Origin: Bact-08 sp964533215
GTDB lineage: Bacteria; Bacteroidota; Bacteroidia; Bacteroidales; UBA932
Assembly: GCA_964533215.1 (NCBI GenBank)
Contig: CAZHLJ010000006.1
Coordinates: forward strand, 1 to 64,000
Length of the DNA: 64,000 bases
Direction: 5' to 3'
The notes below the pieces were generated by a model, which saw nothing but the letters and a program-made list of their open reading frames with translations, was not told the DNA's origin and searched no databases. A program made the position numbers and the translations under genes. Below, one piece after another: positions 27,658 to 37,483 of the stretch. Position 1 is the first letter of the stretch. Each line of letters starts with the position of its first letter.

Positions 27658-29274
27658 ATGAAAAATATAATTAATCTTATTTCTCTTCTATTTCTTTCAT
27701 TCGCAACAACTTCGTGTTTGAAAGACTTAGATACTAAGCCGCTGGATGAGAGTACATTCACTGTTGATAAAGCTTATAGCAGTGAAACAAGTTACAAGCA
27801 GGGGCTTGCAAAAATCTACTCAGTCATGTCCGTTTCAGGTCAGGATGGAGCAGGTAGTACTGATATTACAGGACTGGATGCCGGAAATGCCCAATTCTTG
27901 AGGAGTCTGTGGAATCTTCAGGAGATCACTACTGATGAATGTAAGAATGCATGGTCAGGCGACTCATGGGTACCGGAACTTAATAATAACACATGGAGCA
28001 ATATTAAAAATGAATCGATTGACGGAGTTTACTACCGTGCAATGTTTATTGTTGCTCTTGCAAATGAGTATCTTAAACAGACAACTGACGCAAAGCTATC
28101 ATCAAGAGGACACTCTTCTATGAAAGAGGAGGTTGGTGTCTATCGTCTTGAAGCCCGTTTCATGAGGGCATTGGCCTATTCAATATTGATGGATACTTAC
28201 GGAAACCCACCTTTTATAACAGAAGATAATCCAATAGGGGGGTACATGCCTTCACAAATCGGACGCAAAGGTCTTTTTGATTATATAGAAAAAGAACTTC
28301 TTGCAATTGAGCCAGGTATGAAAGAACCTAGATTAAATGAATATGCGAGGGCAGACAAGGCTGCAGTATGGACTCTTCTAGCAAGGATTTACCTGAATGC
28401 TGAAGTCTATACAGGAACAGCGAAGTATACTGAGACTATCACCTATGCTAAGAAGGTAATTGCCGCAGGCTATACCCTTACAACCAATTATCAACACCTT
28501 TTCATGGCAGATAATAGTACTTCAGCTGCTAAGAACGAGATAATCTTTCCAATCGTGTTTGATGGAAATAATATGCAAACCTGGGGCGGTATGACCTATT
28601 TAGTTGCCTCCTCTAGGGCAGGAGGAGAGAAGGATGTTGTAAATAATGGAATATCTGAGGCGTGGGATGGCAACAGATCTACGATAAAACTTGTTGAAAA
28701 ATTTACATTTACTGATGAAAATGCCGATTATCCAATAAGCGCAGATAAACGTGCCATTTTTTACAAGAAAGGGAGGGCAAAAGAAATTTCAAATCCATTA
28801 AGTACTTTTACTACACAAGGTTGGTCTGTGTTTAAATTTACAAATGTCACATCAACTGGGGGAAAAGGTGCAAATGGAACTTATCCTGATACAGACTTTC
28901 CTTATTTCAGGCTTGCAGATGTATATCTGATGTTGGCTGAGGCCGTTGTAAGAGGTGGAACAGGAGCGACATCTGCGGAAGCTGTCGGATATGTAAACCA
29001 ACTAAGGCAACGTGCTTATGGGAATTCCAGTGGAAACGTAACATCTCTCTCGCTGAACTTCCTTATAGATGAACGTTCCAGAGAGTTGTATTGGGAAGGA
29101 ACACGTCGTTCTGACCTTATCAGATTCGGACTTTACACCGGTAGCTCATATTTATGGCCATTTAAAGGCGGTCAGCCGGCAGGTGTAAGCATAGAAGCCA
29201 GATATAATCTCTTTCCTATTCCGAGTGCGGATATAATGGCTAATCCTAATCTTATACAAAATGCAGGTTATTAA
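27658..29274 (+). CDS. susD: starch-locus SusD lipoprotein
   Basis: A 538-residue surface lipoprotein, lipobox ATTSC at Cys20. The mature protein begins LKDLDTKPLDESTFTVDKAY, the classic SusD/RagB start, and includes LEARFMRALAYSILMDTYG, KAAVWTLLARIYLNAEVY and the C-terminal FLIDERSRELYWEGTRRSDL signature. Length is similar to B. thetaiotaomicron SusD. It forms the lid of the SusC upstream. Its stop codon shares one base with an ATG at 29274 (TAATG), but the next gene more likely starts at 29292. Confidence 0.94.
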   Translation: MKNIINLISLLFLSFATTSCLKDLDTKPLDESTFTVDKAYSSETSYKQGLAKIYSVMSVSGQDGAGSTDITGLDAGNAQFLRSLWNLQEITTDECKNAWSGDSWVPELNNNTWSNIKNESIDGVYYRAMFIVALANEYLKQTTDAKLSSRGHSSMKEEVGVYRLEARFMRALAYSILMDTYGNPPFITEDNPIGGYMPSQIGRKGLFDYIEKELLAIEPGMKEPRLNEYARADKAAVWTLLARIYLNAEVYTGTAKYTETITYAKKVIAAGYTLTTNYQHLFMADNSTSAAKNEIIFPIVFDGNNMQTWGGMTYLVASSRAGGEKDVVNNGISEAWDGNRSTIKLVEKFTFTDENADYPISADKRAIFYKKGRAKEISNPLSTFTTQGWSVFKFTNVTSTGGKGANGTYPDTDFPYFRLADVYLMLAEAVVRGGTGATSAEAVGYVNQLRQRAYGNSSGNVTSLSLNFLIDERSRELYWEGTRRSDLIRFGLYTGSSYLWPFKGGQPAGVSIEARYNLFPIPSADIMANPNLIQNAGY

Positions 29275-29291
29275 TGTTTAAACTTACGATT

Positions 29292-30380
29292 ATGAAAATA
29301 TTAAAACATATATTGCCAATTGCATCATTGTTGCTTATCCTTTCTGCCTGTACAAAGGAGGACAACAATAAAACTTTTCTGTGCCCAAGTTTGATTAAAT
29401 CAGGTGTAGTAAACAATCCAGGCGATTTAGTCATTGAAGATGCAAAAAAAGGAGAGAACCTACCGGTAATTACTTGGAGTCCGAGTCAATATGGATTTGA
29501 TGCCGCAGTTAATTATGTAGTTGAACTTGGTATTAAAGGGACAAACTTTAATCCATCAAAAGTTATAGGATCAGTTTCTCAGCCAAAACTAGTTCTAAAA
29601 GGTTCTGAACTTCAATCTGCAATGGATGGATTGAAAGCTGTCCTAGGTACAAAACAGGAGGTGGAGCTCAGGGTGAAGTCATCAATCGTTGACCAGATAA
29701 GTCCTCTGGTTTCTAAAGCTGTTGCATTCTTTGTAACTACATATTTACCTGCGGAAAAGGAATATAACAAAGTGTGGATCGTGGGTGATTATTGTGGATG
29801 GAACCATGGCAAATCACAATTTTTGTATGATATAGCCGGAGACAAAAAGTATTATGAAGGTTGGGTAATGTTTAACGACAAGGCTCAAAACGGTTTCAAG
29901 ATAACTTATACAGGAGGTTGGAACGGAGACGACATTGGAACAAACGCAACAGCTGTGGTAAATAACAAAATAAAAGTGGAACCGGGAGGAAACATAACAT
30001 TGTTCAGCGGAAAAATAATGTATCTTAAGCTAGACAATACTGTCCAATCCAACAGAACCCTTGAAAGAGTAAAGACAATATCGAGAATAGGATTGATTGG
30101 AAGTGCAACTCCTAATGGCTGGAACTCTCCAGACACAGAGTTAGTCTTTAACGAAAACACTCGATGCTTTGAAACGGTTGTCACACTTTCTGCAGGTGAG
30201 ATTAAATTCAGGGCTGATAATGACTGGGGATTAAATTGGGGAAAATTTGACACAAGTGCCGGGAAGAACCCTAATCAACTAAACCCGGGAGGGGGAAACA
30301 TTGCTGTTGAAGCCGGAACATATAAAGTATCATTTAACCTCAATAAAGTAGACCCTACCTATTCGCTTGTAAAGCAATAG
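29292..30380 (+). CDS. SusE/SusF-like starch-binding lipoprotein
   Basis: A 362-residue lipoprotein with lipobox LSAC at Cys20 when started at ATG 29292; the upstream ATG 29274 would put six extra residues ahead of a normal signal. The N-terminal domain (about 40-155, VITWSPSQYGFDAAVNYVVE) is the SusE-type fibronectin-like DUF5019/SusE module. Two carbohydrate-binding domains follow, each opening with a SusE/F-like pattern (VWIVGDYCGWNHG near 165 and IGLIGSATPNGWNSPD near 270). It is nearer SusE than SusF, which has three binding domains. It binds starch at the surface alongside SusD. Confidence 0.87.
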   Translation: MKILKHILPIASLLLILSACTKEDNNKTFLCPSLIKSGVVNNPGDLVIEDAKKGENLPVITWSPSQYGFDAAVNYVVELGIKGTNFNPSKVIGSVSQPKLVLKGSELQSAMDGLKAVLGTKQEVELRVKSSIVDQISPLVSKAVAFFVTTYLPAEKEYNKVWIVGDYCGWNHGKSQFLYDIAGDKKYYEGWVMFNDKAQNGFKITYTGGWNGDDIGTNATAVVNNKIKVEPGGNITLFSGKIMYLKLDNTVQSNRTLERVKTISRIGLIGSATPNGWNSPDTELVFNENTRCFETVVTLSAGEIKFRADNDWGLNWGKFDTSAGKNPNQLNPGGGNIAVEAGTYKVSFNLNKVDPTYSLVKQ

Positions 30381-30387
30381 AAATTAA

Positions 30388-32034
30388 ATGAAAAGATATC
30401 TTTACCTCTTATTCCTTCTATTTATATTCTGGTCATGCGAAAAAAACCAGGGTAGTTCCCCTGTTGATTCTACTACAAAGGATGATATTTCACAATATCA
30501 GTCGCGAACTTGGGATGGGGTGAAGAGAGCGGGTATCTTTTATGAAGTGTTTGTGAGATCATACGCTGATAGCAACAATGATGGAATAGGGGATTTAAAA
30601 GGGATCATGGCTAAGCTTGACTATCTCAACGAACTTGGGATATCAGGTATATGGCTGACCCCTATAAATCCCTCATCTTCCTATCATGGCTATGACGTCA
30701 CTGATTTTAAAGCAGTAAATCCAGACTATGGAACGATATCAGATTTCGAGGCTCTAGTTAATAAGGCCCATTCTTTGAATATTAAGGTTATACTGGATTT
30801 TACCATTAATCATACATCCAAGTACCACCCTTGGTTCACAGAAGCTGTTTCGGCGGTAAACAACCACTATCGGGGGTATTATATCTTTGCACCAAGCAAC
30901 TCTATAAGTAATTGGATATCTACAGGGAAAGTTCCAATGACAAATACTTACTACACAGGTCAGTGGCATCCGGTTTTGTCCGGTACCACTGACTTCAGCT
31001 ATATGGGAATGTTTTCAGACTGGATGCCGGATTTGAATTACGGCAATATTGATACTTGTCAGAACAGTGCAACATTCAAATCTGTAATAGATGCGGCAGA
31101 TTTCTGGCTTGAAAAAGGAGTTGATGGATTTAGACTTGATGCCGTGAAACACATCTATCAAGATGAGGATTCCGATGAAAATCCACGATTTCTGGAAAAG
31201 TTTTACAATGAACTCAAGAAGACAAAATCAGACGTTTATCTTGTTGGAGAAAATCTTACGGGTGATTACACAAAAGTGGCACCATATTACAGAGGCTTAC
31301 CCGCTCTTTTTAATTTTGACGCATGGTATAAACTTATCTATGTCCTGGAAAATTCCCACGCTAAATGGTTTCCGGGCGACTTGATTGCCATGCAGAAAAA
31401 GTTTGAAGAGTTCAGATCATCAGCCATAAATGCTACAAAACTCTCGAATCATGACGAGGACAGAACGCTTTCCAGGTTAAATGGAGACCTTCCTAAAGCA
31501 AAAATGGCTGCTGCGATTTTGCTCACAATCTCCGGATCACCTTACATCTATTATGGAGAGGAGATAGGAATGCTAGGGATGAAAACAAGTGACGATAAAA
31601 ACGTAAGGGAACCATATCTTTGGGATATTGCAGCAAATGACACTTACAGGGCGAAGTGGACAACACCTGTATTTTCAACAGATGCCACAGTATCCCCACT
31701 ATCCAGGCAAAAAAATGATCTGACATCCATCTTCAGGGTTTACCAGAAATTTATCCAACTCAGGAATACCTACCCATCACTGGCCACTGGATCACTGACT
31801 GTTCCAGACAACATTGACCTGTACACAAAGAACTTCATGGTTTTTTACCGTGAAACAACGGGAGAAAAATTAATGGTGATACATAATGTTTCTGCATCAA
31901 TCTCCACATATATAGTAAACCATCCGGTCAAACAAGCTATAGCAGATATGGGCAAGGTGAGTTATACAAAAATTAACGACAGTAACATATCTGTAACCAT
32001 GCCTCCGTATTCATCAATTATTTTTGAACTATAA
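30388..32034 (+). CDS. GH13 alpha-amylase lipoprotein, SusG-like
   Basis: A 548-residue lipoprotein, lipidated at Cys17. The GH13 barrel opens with IFYEVFVRSYADSNNDGIGD (a calcium-type NxDGxGD site) and contains GISGIWLTPI. Catalytic residues are nucleophile Asp251 in DGFRLDAVKHI, acid/base Glu288 in LVGENL and Asp356 in LSNHDEDR. Domain B (about 150-210) is short and lacks the CBM58 insertion that makes Bacteroides SusG about 140 residues longer. As the first amylase after susCDE, and a lipoprotein, it is the best candidate for the surface endo-amylase that feeds SusC. It starts 7 bases after the SusE-like stop. Confidence 0.92.
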   Translation: MKRYLYLLFLLFIFWSCEKNQGSSPVDSTTKDDISQYQSRTWDGVKRAGIFYEVFVRSYADSNNDGIGDLKGIMAKLDYLNELGISGIWLTPINPSSSYHGYDVTDFKAVNPDYGTISDFEALVNKAHSLNIKVILDFTINHTSKYHPWFTEAVSAVNNHYRGYYIFAPSNSISNWISTGKVPMTNTYYTGQWHPVLSGTTDFSYMGMFSDWMPDLNYGNIDTCQNSATFKSVIDAADFWLEKGVDGFRLDAVKHIYQDEDSDENPRFLEKFYNELKKTKSDVYLVGENLTGDYTKVAPYYRGLPALFNFDAWYKLIYVLENSHAKWFPGDLIAMQKKFEEFRSSAINATKLSNHDEDRTLSRLNGDLPKAKMAAAILLTISGSPYIYYGEEIGMLGMKTSDDKNVREPYLWDIAANDTYRAKWTTPVFSTDATVSPLSRQKNDLTSIFRVYQKFIQLRNTYPSLATGSLTVPDNIDLYTKNFMVFYRETTGEKLMVIHNVSASISTYIVNHPVKQAIADMGKVSYTKINDSNISVTMPPYSSIIFEL

Positions 32035-32062
32035 GATTAATAGCAATTTAAAAATTATATTA

Positions 32063-34204
32063 ATGAAAAGCTTAGCAAACCATTTAGCTATCTTGTCAAC
32101 ATCAACACTATTGTTGTCATCATGCATAAATGTGAACCTTGCAACAAAATTCGACAGTTTTGACCCTGCCAGACCCATACAGTTACATAGTGACACGACA
32201 GTTATAATAATGCAGGATTTCTTTCCTCTGATAGAAAAATTCGACTCGGTATCATCTAAGGACTTAGTGATAGAGCCATTTCCTGACTTTGATACAGTAA
32301 AGCTGATAACTAATGGAAATACCAGATTGCTTAATACTGTATCTGCTTATAGCGGTGGAGAAACAGCTACTATGGTTGCAGTTGACTACAAAAAACAGAA
32401 TACCTCATCAGATAAGGTTTATCCAAAAATACTAAGCATCAGCAATGAAAGTGATTTAGTCAGAATAAAAATTATCGGGAAAAATGTGCATTATGTGGTC
32501 TTATGGCAGAATTCTCTTATTGACCCATTTAACATTGAAGTCAAGGATAATAAGAAAAACTCTCCAAATGAAGTTTCACTGGAAATTAAAATTCCTACTT
32601 ATGCCAGGAAAATGAGTAGATCTTATTTAAGGGTTTATGGGGCAGATAATCAAGAATTTACAAACGATGTGCTGATTCCGCTGAAAAACGGAGTACCGAT
32701 AACCGAGACTACTACCCTTACAAGCAAAGATATGCACAGCCAAGTGCTTTACTCATTTCTGATAGACAGGTTTTATGATGGGAATCCGTCAAATACAAAA
32801 AAGATAAACAAACCAGAAGTTCTTCCAAAGGTAGATTTCTATGGAGGAGATTTGGAAGGGGTACTACAGAAATTGAAATCAGGATTTTTTACCGATTTGG
32901 GTATCACAACAATATGGATATCTCCTGTAATGCAAAACCCATATGATGCCTGGGGTCAGATCAATGATCCAAAAACCAAATTCAGCGGATATCACGGATA
33001 TTGGCCTCTATATATAACAAGAATTGATGACAGATTTGGAAATGCCGAGGTGCTGAAATCTCTTTTAAATGAGGCACATGGCCGTGGAATAAATGTAATC
33101 CTGGATTATGTCGCACATCATATGCACATTGACAGTCCTACGCTTAAAGCACATCCGGATTGGGTTACACCCAACGTTACACCGGATGGCAGACCCAACT
33201 TTCAGCTATGGGATGAATTCCGGCTCACCACATGGTTCGACCGGCATATTCCATCCCTTGATCTTGGAAAAAAACAGGTTTATGAGCCTCTTACAGACTC
33301 AGCACTATTCTGGCTGAAAAATTTCGACTTTGACGGTTTCAGGCATGATGCAACAAAGCATATTCCGGAAGTATACTGGAGAACACTTACATATAAGATA
33401 AAAAAAGAGTTGCCTGATAGAAGCATCTATCAGATTGGAGAGACATACGGATCGCCGGAATTGATTAATTCATATGTAAATAATGGAATGTTGGATGCCC
33501 AGTTCGATTTCAATGTATATGATGCGATAATATGGAGTATGATTGATACCAGCGGTAGCTTCATAAATGTCCAAAACCGAATTATGGAGAGTCTTAAAAC
33601 CTACGGAAATCACAATCTGATGGGAAATATTACGGGGAATCATGACAGACCCAGATTTATATCCTTGGCAGGTGGAGCATTGAAGCCTGATGAAGATGCA
33701 AAGCTGGCAGGCTGGAAAAGGTATATCGGAGTGGGAGATAGTATAGGCTATCATAAATCTTCACTTCTAGAGGCAATTATATTTACAATTCCAGGAATCC
33801 CGTGCATATATTATGGAGATGAATATGGTGAACCGGGAGCTAACGATCCTGATAACAGAAGGTGGATGAGATTTACCGGATATAATAAAAATGAGGAGCA
33901 TCTTAGAGAGACAGTAAAGAGTCTTATATCATTGAGAAAATCCTCCATGCCGTTGATTTATGGAGATTTTTTTCCTCTGCTCGCATCTAAGGACATACTT
34001 GCGTATATGAGAGTATATATGGGTAAATATATACTTGTAGCCCTCAATAAGTCAAATAAGAGAGTTACGCTTGAACTGCAAATGCCATTCATCCCATTGA
34101 ACAGCGCTGTTGAAACGAAATTTGGTAAATTTGTCTCAGTTGAGGGGAGTAAGGTTGTCGTAGAAGTAGATCCAAACTCATTCACTGTGGTAAACAGTAT
34201 ATAA
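32063..34204 (+). CDS. GH13 alpha-amylase-family lipoprotein with N-terminal beta domain
   Basis: A 713-residue lipoprotein, lipobox LLSSC at Cys21, when started at ATG 32063; a TTG further up would overlap the previous gene and spoil the signal peptide. Residues about 25-230 form a beta-rich region containing an E-set/cyclomaltodextrinase-N-like segment (YPKILSISNESDLVRIKIIG). The GH13 core starts near 235 (QVLYSFLIDRFYDGNP). Catalytic residues are Asp429 (GFRHDATKHI), Glu460 (IGETYG) and Asp528 (GNHDRPR). It is the second of four consecutive GH13 genes. Exact bond specificity (amylase, pullulanase or cyclomaltodextrinase) cannot be read. Confidence 0.87.
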   Translation: MKSLANHLAILSTSTLLLSSCINVNLATKFDSFDPARPIQLHSDTTVIIMQDFFPLIEKFDSVSSKDLVIEPFPDFDTVKLITNGNTRLLNTVSAYSGGETATMVAVDYKKQNTSSDKVYPKILSISNESDLVRIKIIGKNVHYVVLWQNSLIDPFNIEVKDNKKNSPNEVSLEIKIPTYARKMSRSYLRVYGADNQEFTNDVLIPLKNGVPITETTTLTSKDMHSQVLYSFLIDRFYDGNPSNTKKINKPEVLPKVDFYGGDLEGVLQKLKSGFFTDLGITTIWISPVMQNPYDAWGQINDPKTKFSGYHGYWPLYITRIDDRFGNAEVLKSLLNEAHGRGINVILDYVAHHMHIDSPTLKAHPDWVTPNVTPDGRPNFQLWDEFRLTTWFDRHIPSLDLGKKQVYEPLTDSALFWLKNFDFDGFRHDATKHIPEVYWRTLTYKIKKELPDRSIYQIGETYGSPELINSYVNNGMLDAQFDFNVYDAIIWSMIDTSGSFINVQNRIMESLKTYGNHNLMGNITGNHDRPRFISLAGGALKPDEDAKLAGWKRYIGVGDSIGYHKSSLLEAIIFTIPGIPCIYYGDEYGEPGANDPDNRRWMRFTGYNKNEEHLRETVKSLISLRKSSMPLIYGDFFPLLASKDILAYMRVYMGKYILVALNKSNKRVTLELQMPFIPLNSAVETKFGKFVSVEGSKVVVEVDPNSFTVVNSI

Positions 34205-34229
34205 GATTATCGATTTAAACAATAACTCA

Positions 34230-35597
34230 ATGAAGAGCATCATAAATATTAATTTAGCAGTTGTATCCGCATTTATTCTTTCATGCACCCCCACTCCAAA
34301 AGAGACAGTCTTAATATCTAATGTCAAGCATGCTGAATGGACAAAAAATGCCTTTATTTATGAGGTAAATGTAAGACAATTTACAAAGGAAGGCACCTTT
34401 AATGCATTTGCCGACCATCTGCCAAAGCTGAAAGATCTTGGTGTAGACATTCTTTGGTTCATGCCTATCAATCCAATAGGTGAGGTTGCGAGGAAAGGTT
34501 CCCTGGGCAGTTATTACTCTGTGAAGGATTATACGGCAGTTAATCCAGAGTTTGGAACGATTGAAGATTTTAAAAATGTCGTCCAAGGTGCGCATGATAT
34601 GGGAATGAAAGTGATAATTGACTGGGTGGCAAATCATACATCCAGAGATGCAAAGTGGATGGAAACAAACCCTGAGTGGTATGTTATGGATTCCGTCACA
34701 AATAAGCCTCTAGCTCCATTTGATTGGACAGACGTTGCGAAACTGGACTATAAAAAAGCTGAAATGCGTAAAGCGATGATAGATGCAATGCAGTTTTGGC
34801 TTAAAGAAACAAAAATTGATGGATTCCGATGTGATGTGGCGTTTGAAGTTCCTACAGATTTTTGGGATAATGCTGTGAAAGAACTTAGAAAGACAAAACC
34901 AGATCTGTTCATGCTTGCAGAGGCCGAGACTCCTGAGTTACAACTAAATGCGTTTGATATGTATTACTCATGGAGATTGCACAGCGTAATGAATAAAATT
35001 GCGCAAGGCAAACAGAACGCTGACTCCTTAAGGGCTTGTCTTAAAATGATTGACACAATATTTCCAAAGAACACTATTCCGATGAACTTCACATCAAACC
35101 ACGATGAAAATTCATGGAATGGGACCGAATTTGAAAGGATGGGGAAATTTGCACCAGAGATGGCGGTTCTTACATTTATCCTGCCTGGTATGCCAATGAT
35201 TTATAACGGGCAAGAGGTTGGCTTTAACCGACGATTGCAGTTTTTTGAAAAAGACAGTATTGACTTCAATGGCGATTTGTCTTTCACTACATTATACAAA
35301 TCATTGGCAAAATTAAGAAAGGATAACCCGGCATTAAATACCCCGCTTTCCTCAGAAATGAAATTTCTCGAGACAGATAAAGACTCTATAATATTTGCCA
35401 TTCAGTACAAGTCAGATTTTAATACAGTGGTTGCAATATTTAACTTCTCAGATAAAATGATCCAAACAACTATAGAAGGAATACATCACGGTTATTATTC
35501 TGAGTTTATGAGTGAGGTTGGAATAAAATTGCGGAGTAAACAAAAATTTGAAATAAAACCAGCCGGATATAGAATATTCTATGGAGGAAAGGAATGA
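34230..35597 (+). CDS. GH13 alpha-amylase lipoprotein, compact form
   Basis: A 455-residue lipoprotein, lipobox FILSC at Cys19. The catalytic domain starts almost at once (FIYEVNVRQFTKEGTFNAFA) without a binding module. Catalytic residues are Asp202 (DGFRCDVAFEVP), Glu231 (MLAEAETP) and Asp292 (TSNHDENSW). The IGEVARKGSLGSYYSVKDY loop is characteristic of a Bacteroidetes GH13 group annotated as alpha-amylase. The unusual nucleophile context (Cys before and Val-Ala-Phe after the Asp) separates it from its three GH13 neighbours. Its stop overlaps the next start by four bases. Confidence 0.88.
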   Translation: MKSIININLAVVSAFILSCTPTPKETVLISNVKHAEWTKNAFIYEVNVRQFTKEGTFNAFADHLPKLKDLGVDILWFMPINPIGEVARKGSLGSYYSVKDYTAVNPEFGTIEDFKNVVQGAHDMGMKVIIDWVANHTSRDAKWMETNPEWYVMDSVTNKPLAPFDWTDVAKLDYKKAEMRKAMIDAMQFWLKETKIDGFRCDVAFEVPTDFWDNAVKELRKTKPDLFMLAEAETPELQLNAFDMYYSWRLHSVMNKIAQGKQNADSLRACLKMIDTIFPKNTIPMNFTSNHDENSWNGTEFERMGKFAPEMAVLTFILPGMPMIYNGQEVGFNRRLQFFEKDSIDFNGDLSFTTLYKSLAKLRKDNPALNTPLSSEMKFLETDKDSIIFAIQYKSDFNTVVAIFNFSDKMIQTTIEGIHHGYYSEFMSEVGIKLRSKQKFEIKPAGYRIFYGGKE

Positions 35598-37441
35598 GAA
35601 GAACTCTATTATCAATAATTATATCAATCTTTTCTGCCTGTACTCTTTTCCCTCAGTCAATAAGCAGAATTGAACCTCTCTCTTGGTGGATAGGTATGAA
35701 GACTCCTTTGCAGCTTATGATTTATGGAGAAAACATAAAAGATGCCGAGGTAACATCTTCAGAACAAGGAATCGTTATCGAGGCAGTCCATAATGCAGAC
35801 AGTCCTAATTATATTTTTCTGGATATTTCTGTCAATCCATTATTGAAGCCGGGAACATATAAATTCATAATAACGAAGAATAAGAAAGAGTTGCAATTCA
35901 ATTATACTTTTGATAAAAGGAGAGAGGGATCTGCTATGCGAAAAAGCTTTGGTCCTCAGGATATTGTTTACCTATTGATGCCTGACAGATTTGCCAACGG
36001 AGATTTTAAGAACGATACTTGTACAACTGCAGTTGAAAAAACCGATAGGAGTGACAATTATGGAAGACACGGAGGAGATATAGATGGGTTGATAAAAAAT
36101 ATTGACTATTTTAATAAGCTAGGTATTACTACAATATGGTCTACTCCACTTCTGTTTGACAACGAATCAGAATCTTCTTATCACGGTTATGCCTGTGCAG
36201 ATTTTTACAGGATTGACCCTCGTTTCGGGTCGAATTCACTATATCGCGATTTTGTGGAAAGAGCAAATAGGAGGGGGATAAAAATCATAATGGATATAGT
36301 CCCTAACCACTGCGGAAAAGCACACTGGTGGATGAACGACCTTCCTTTCCACAACTGGATTCATACTTTTTCTGAGTATACACAATCAAATTTTGCAATG
36401 AGTACCCAATCAGACATTCACTCATCCAAAATTGATAATGAAGGATGTGTTGAGGGATGGTTTGACAAATCTATGCCCGACATGAACCTGAGCAATCCTT
36501 TTTTGCTAAGATATTTTACTCAGAACGCTATTTGGTGGATAGAGTGGGCAAATCTCTCGGGGGTAAGAGTTGATACCTATCCATACAACGATAAGCTTGC
36601 TGTTGCAAAATGGGTATCTCAAATACGCAAAGAGTATCCGGTTTTATCTATTGTAGGAGAATGCTGGTTTTCGTCACCACAAGAGATCTCATACTGGGAA
36701 GGTGATGCTGTCAACCATGACGGTTATAAAAGCAATCTGACAAATGTCATGGATTTTCCTTTGCAGGAGATAATCGGCCCTGCATTATTGCAGGATTCAA
36801 CGCCAAAATGGGGGGAAGGTATGTTAAAGATATACAAAACCCTTTCTTTGGATTTCGCTTACAATCACCCGGAAAATCTTATGATTTTTGCCGATAATCA
36901 TGATACTCACCGTATCTCTGAAGTATTAGACAAAGATCCCCAAAAAATGAAAATGGTTTTAACCTTGTTGGCGACATTGCGTGGTATACCCCAAATTTAC
37001 TATGGAACAGAAATTATGCTATCTACAGTTGACGGGAAACTGGGACACGGGGAGGAGAGGATCGACATGCCTGGCGGATGGAACGGTGATAGCAAAAATG
37101 TGTTTGAAAATATAGGGCTGTCTAAAGAGGAGGAGTCTCTTTTCAACTATGCAAAGAAATTGTTTAACTGGAGAAGAGATAAAAGTGTAATCCATTACGG
37201 AGGAATGACACATTACTGGCCAATGGACAATCTTTACGTTTATTTCAGATATCTGGACACAAAACTGGTAATGATCCTCATTAACAATAATAATGTCAGC
37301 CTTAAAGTCAATTGGAAAAGATATGAAGAATCCATTGGTGCTAAAAAAACAGGTAGGGACATTATTTCAGGCATAAGTATAAATGTTGACAATGAGATAG
37401 ATATAGCGGCTCAAAACTCAATGATAATCGAATTTGATTAA
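35594..37441 (+). CDS. susA: GH13 neopullulanase, SusA-like
   Basis: A 615-residue enzyme, matching Bacteroides SusA in length and architecture. After an export signal (about residues 1-22) there is a cyclomaltodextrinase N-domain (SRIEPLSWWIGMKTPLQLMI, residues 24-115), the GH13 barrel and a C-terminal beta domain (about 530-615). Catalytic residues are Asp327 (GVRVDTYPYND), Glu356 (VGECWF) and Asp437 (ADNHDTHR). A Cys at 16 (IFSAC) is only a marginal lipobox, so the protein may be soluble periplasmic, as SusA is, or a lipoprotein. It would cleave imported maltooligosaccharides. It is the last gene of the starch operon. Confidence 0.9.
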   Translation: MRRTLLSIIISIFSACTLFPQSISRIEPLSWWIGMKTPLQLMIYGENIKDAEVTSSEQGIVIEAVHNADSPNYIFLDISVNPLLKPGTYKFIITKNKKELQFNYTFDKRREGSAMRKSFGPQDIVYLLMPDRFANGDFKNDTCTTAVEKTDRSDNYGRHGGDIDGLIKNIDYFNKLGITTIWSTPLLFDNESESSYHGYACADFYRIDPRFGSNSLYRDFVERANRRGIKIIMDIVPNHCGKAHWWMNDLPFHNWIHTFSEYTQSNFAMSTQSDIHSSKIDNEGCVEGWFDKSMPDMNLSNPFLLRYFTQNAIWWIEWANLSGVRVDTYPYNDKLAVAKWVSQIRKEYPVLSIVGECWFSSPQEISYWEGDAVNHDGYKSNLTNVMDFPLQEIIGPALLQDSTPKWGEGMLKIYKTLSLDFAYNHPENLMIFADNHDTHRISEVLDKDPQKMKMVLTLLATLRGIPQIYYGTEIMLSTVDGKLGHGEERIDMPGGWNGDSKNVFENIGLSKEEESLFNYAKKLFNWRRDKSVIHYGGMTHYWPMDNLYVYFRYLDTKLVMILINNNNVSLKVNWKRYEESIGAKKTGRDIISGISINVDNEIDIAAQNSMIIEFD

Positions 37442-37459
37442 TTATCTCCCATAAAAAAC

Positions 37460-37467
37460 TATCTTTG
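37460..37467 (+). promoter_or_regulatory. -7 box of the omega-amidase/5'-nucleotidase pair
   Basis: TATCTTTG is an exact TAnnTTTG match, 16-23 bases before ATG 37484. A TTTG at 37433-37436 could be the -33 element, although its 23-base spacer is longer than the usual 19-21. Confidence 0.5.
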
Positions 37468-37483
37468 ACATATATGTATTAGT

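Noticed and set aside
29274..29291. TAATG overlap start for the SusE-like gene
   Set aside because: The internal ATG at 29292 gives a standard 20-residue lipoprotein signal, while the earlier ATG adds unneeded residues.
32024..32062. TTG-initiated extension of the second GH13 protein into the preceding gene
   Set aside because: The extension precedes a complete lipoprotein signal peptide that starts at ATG 32063.
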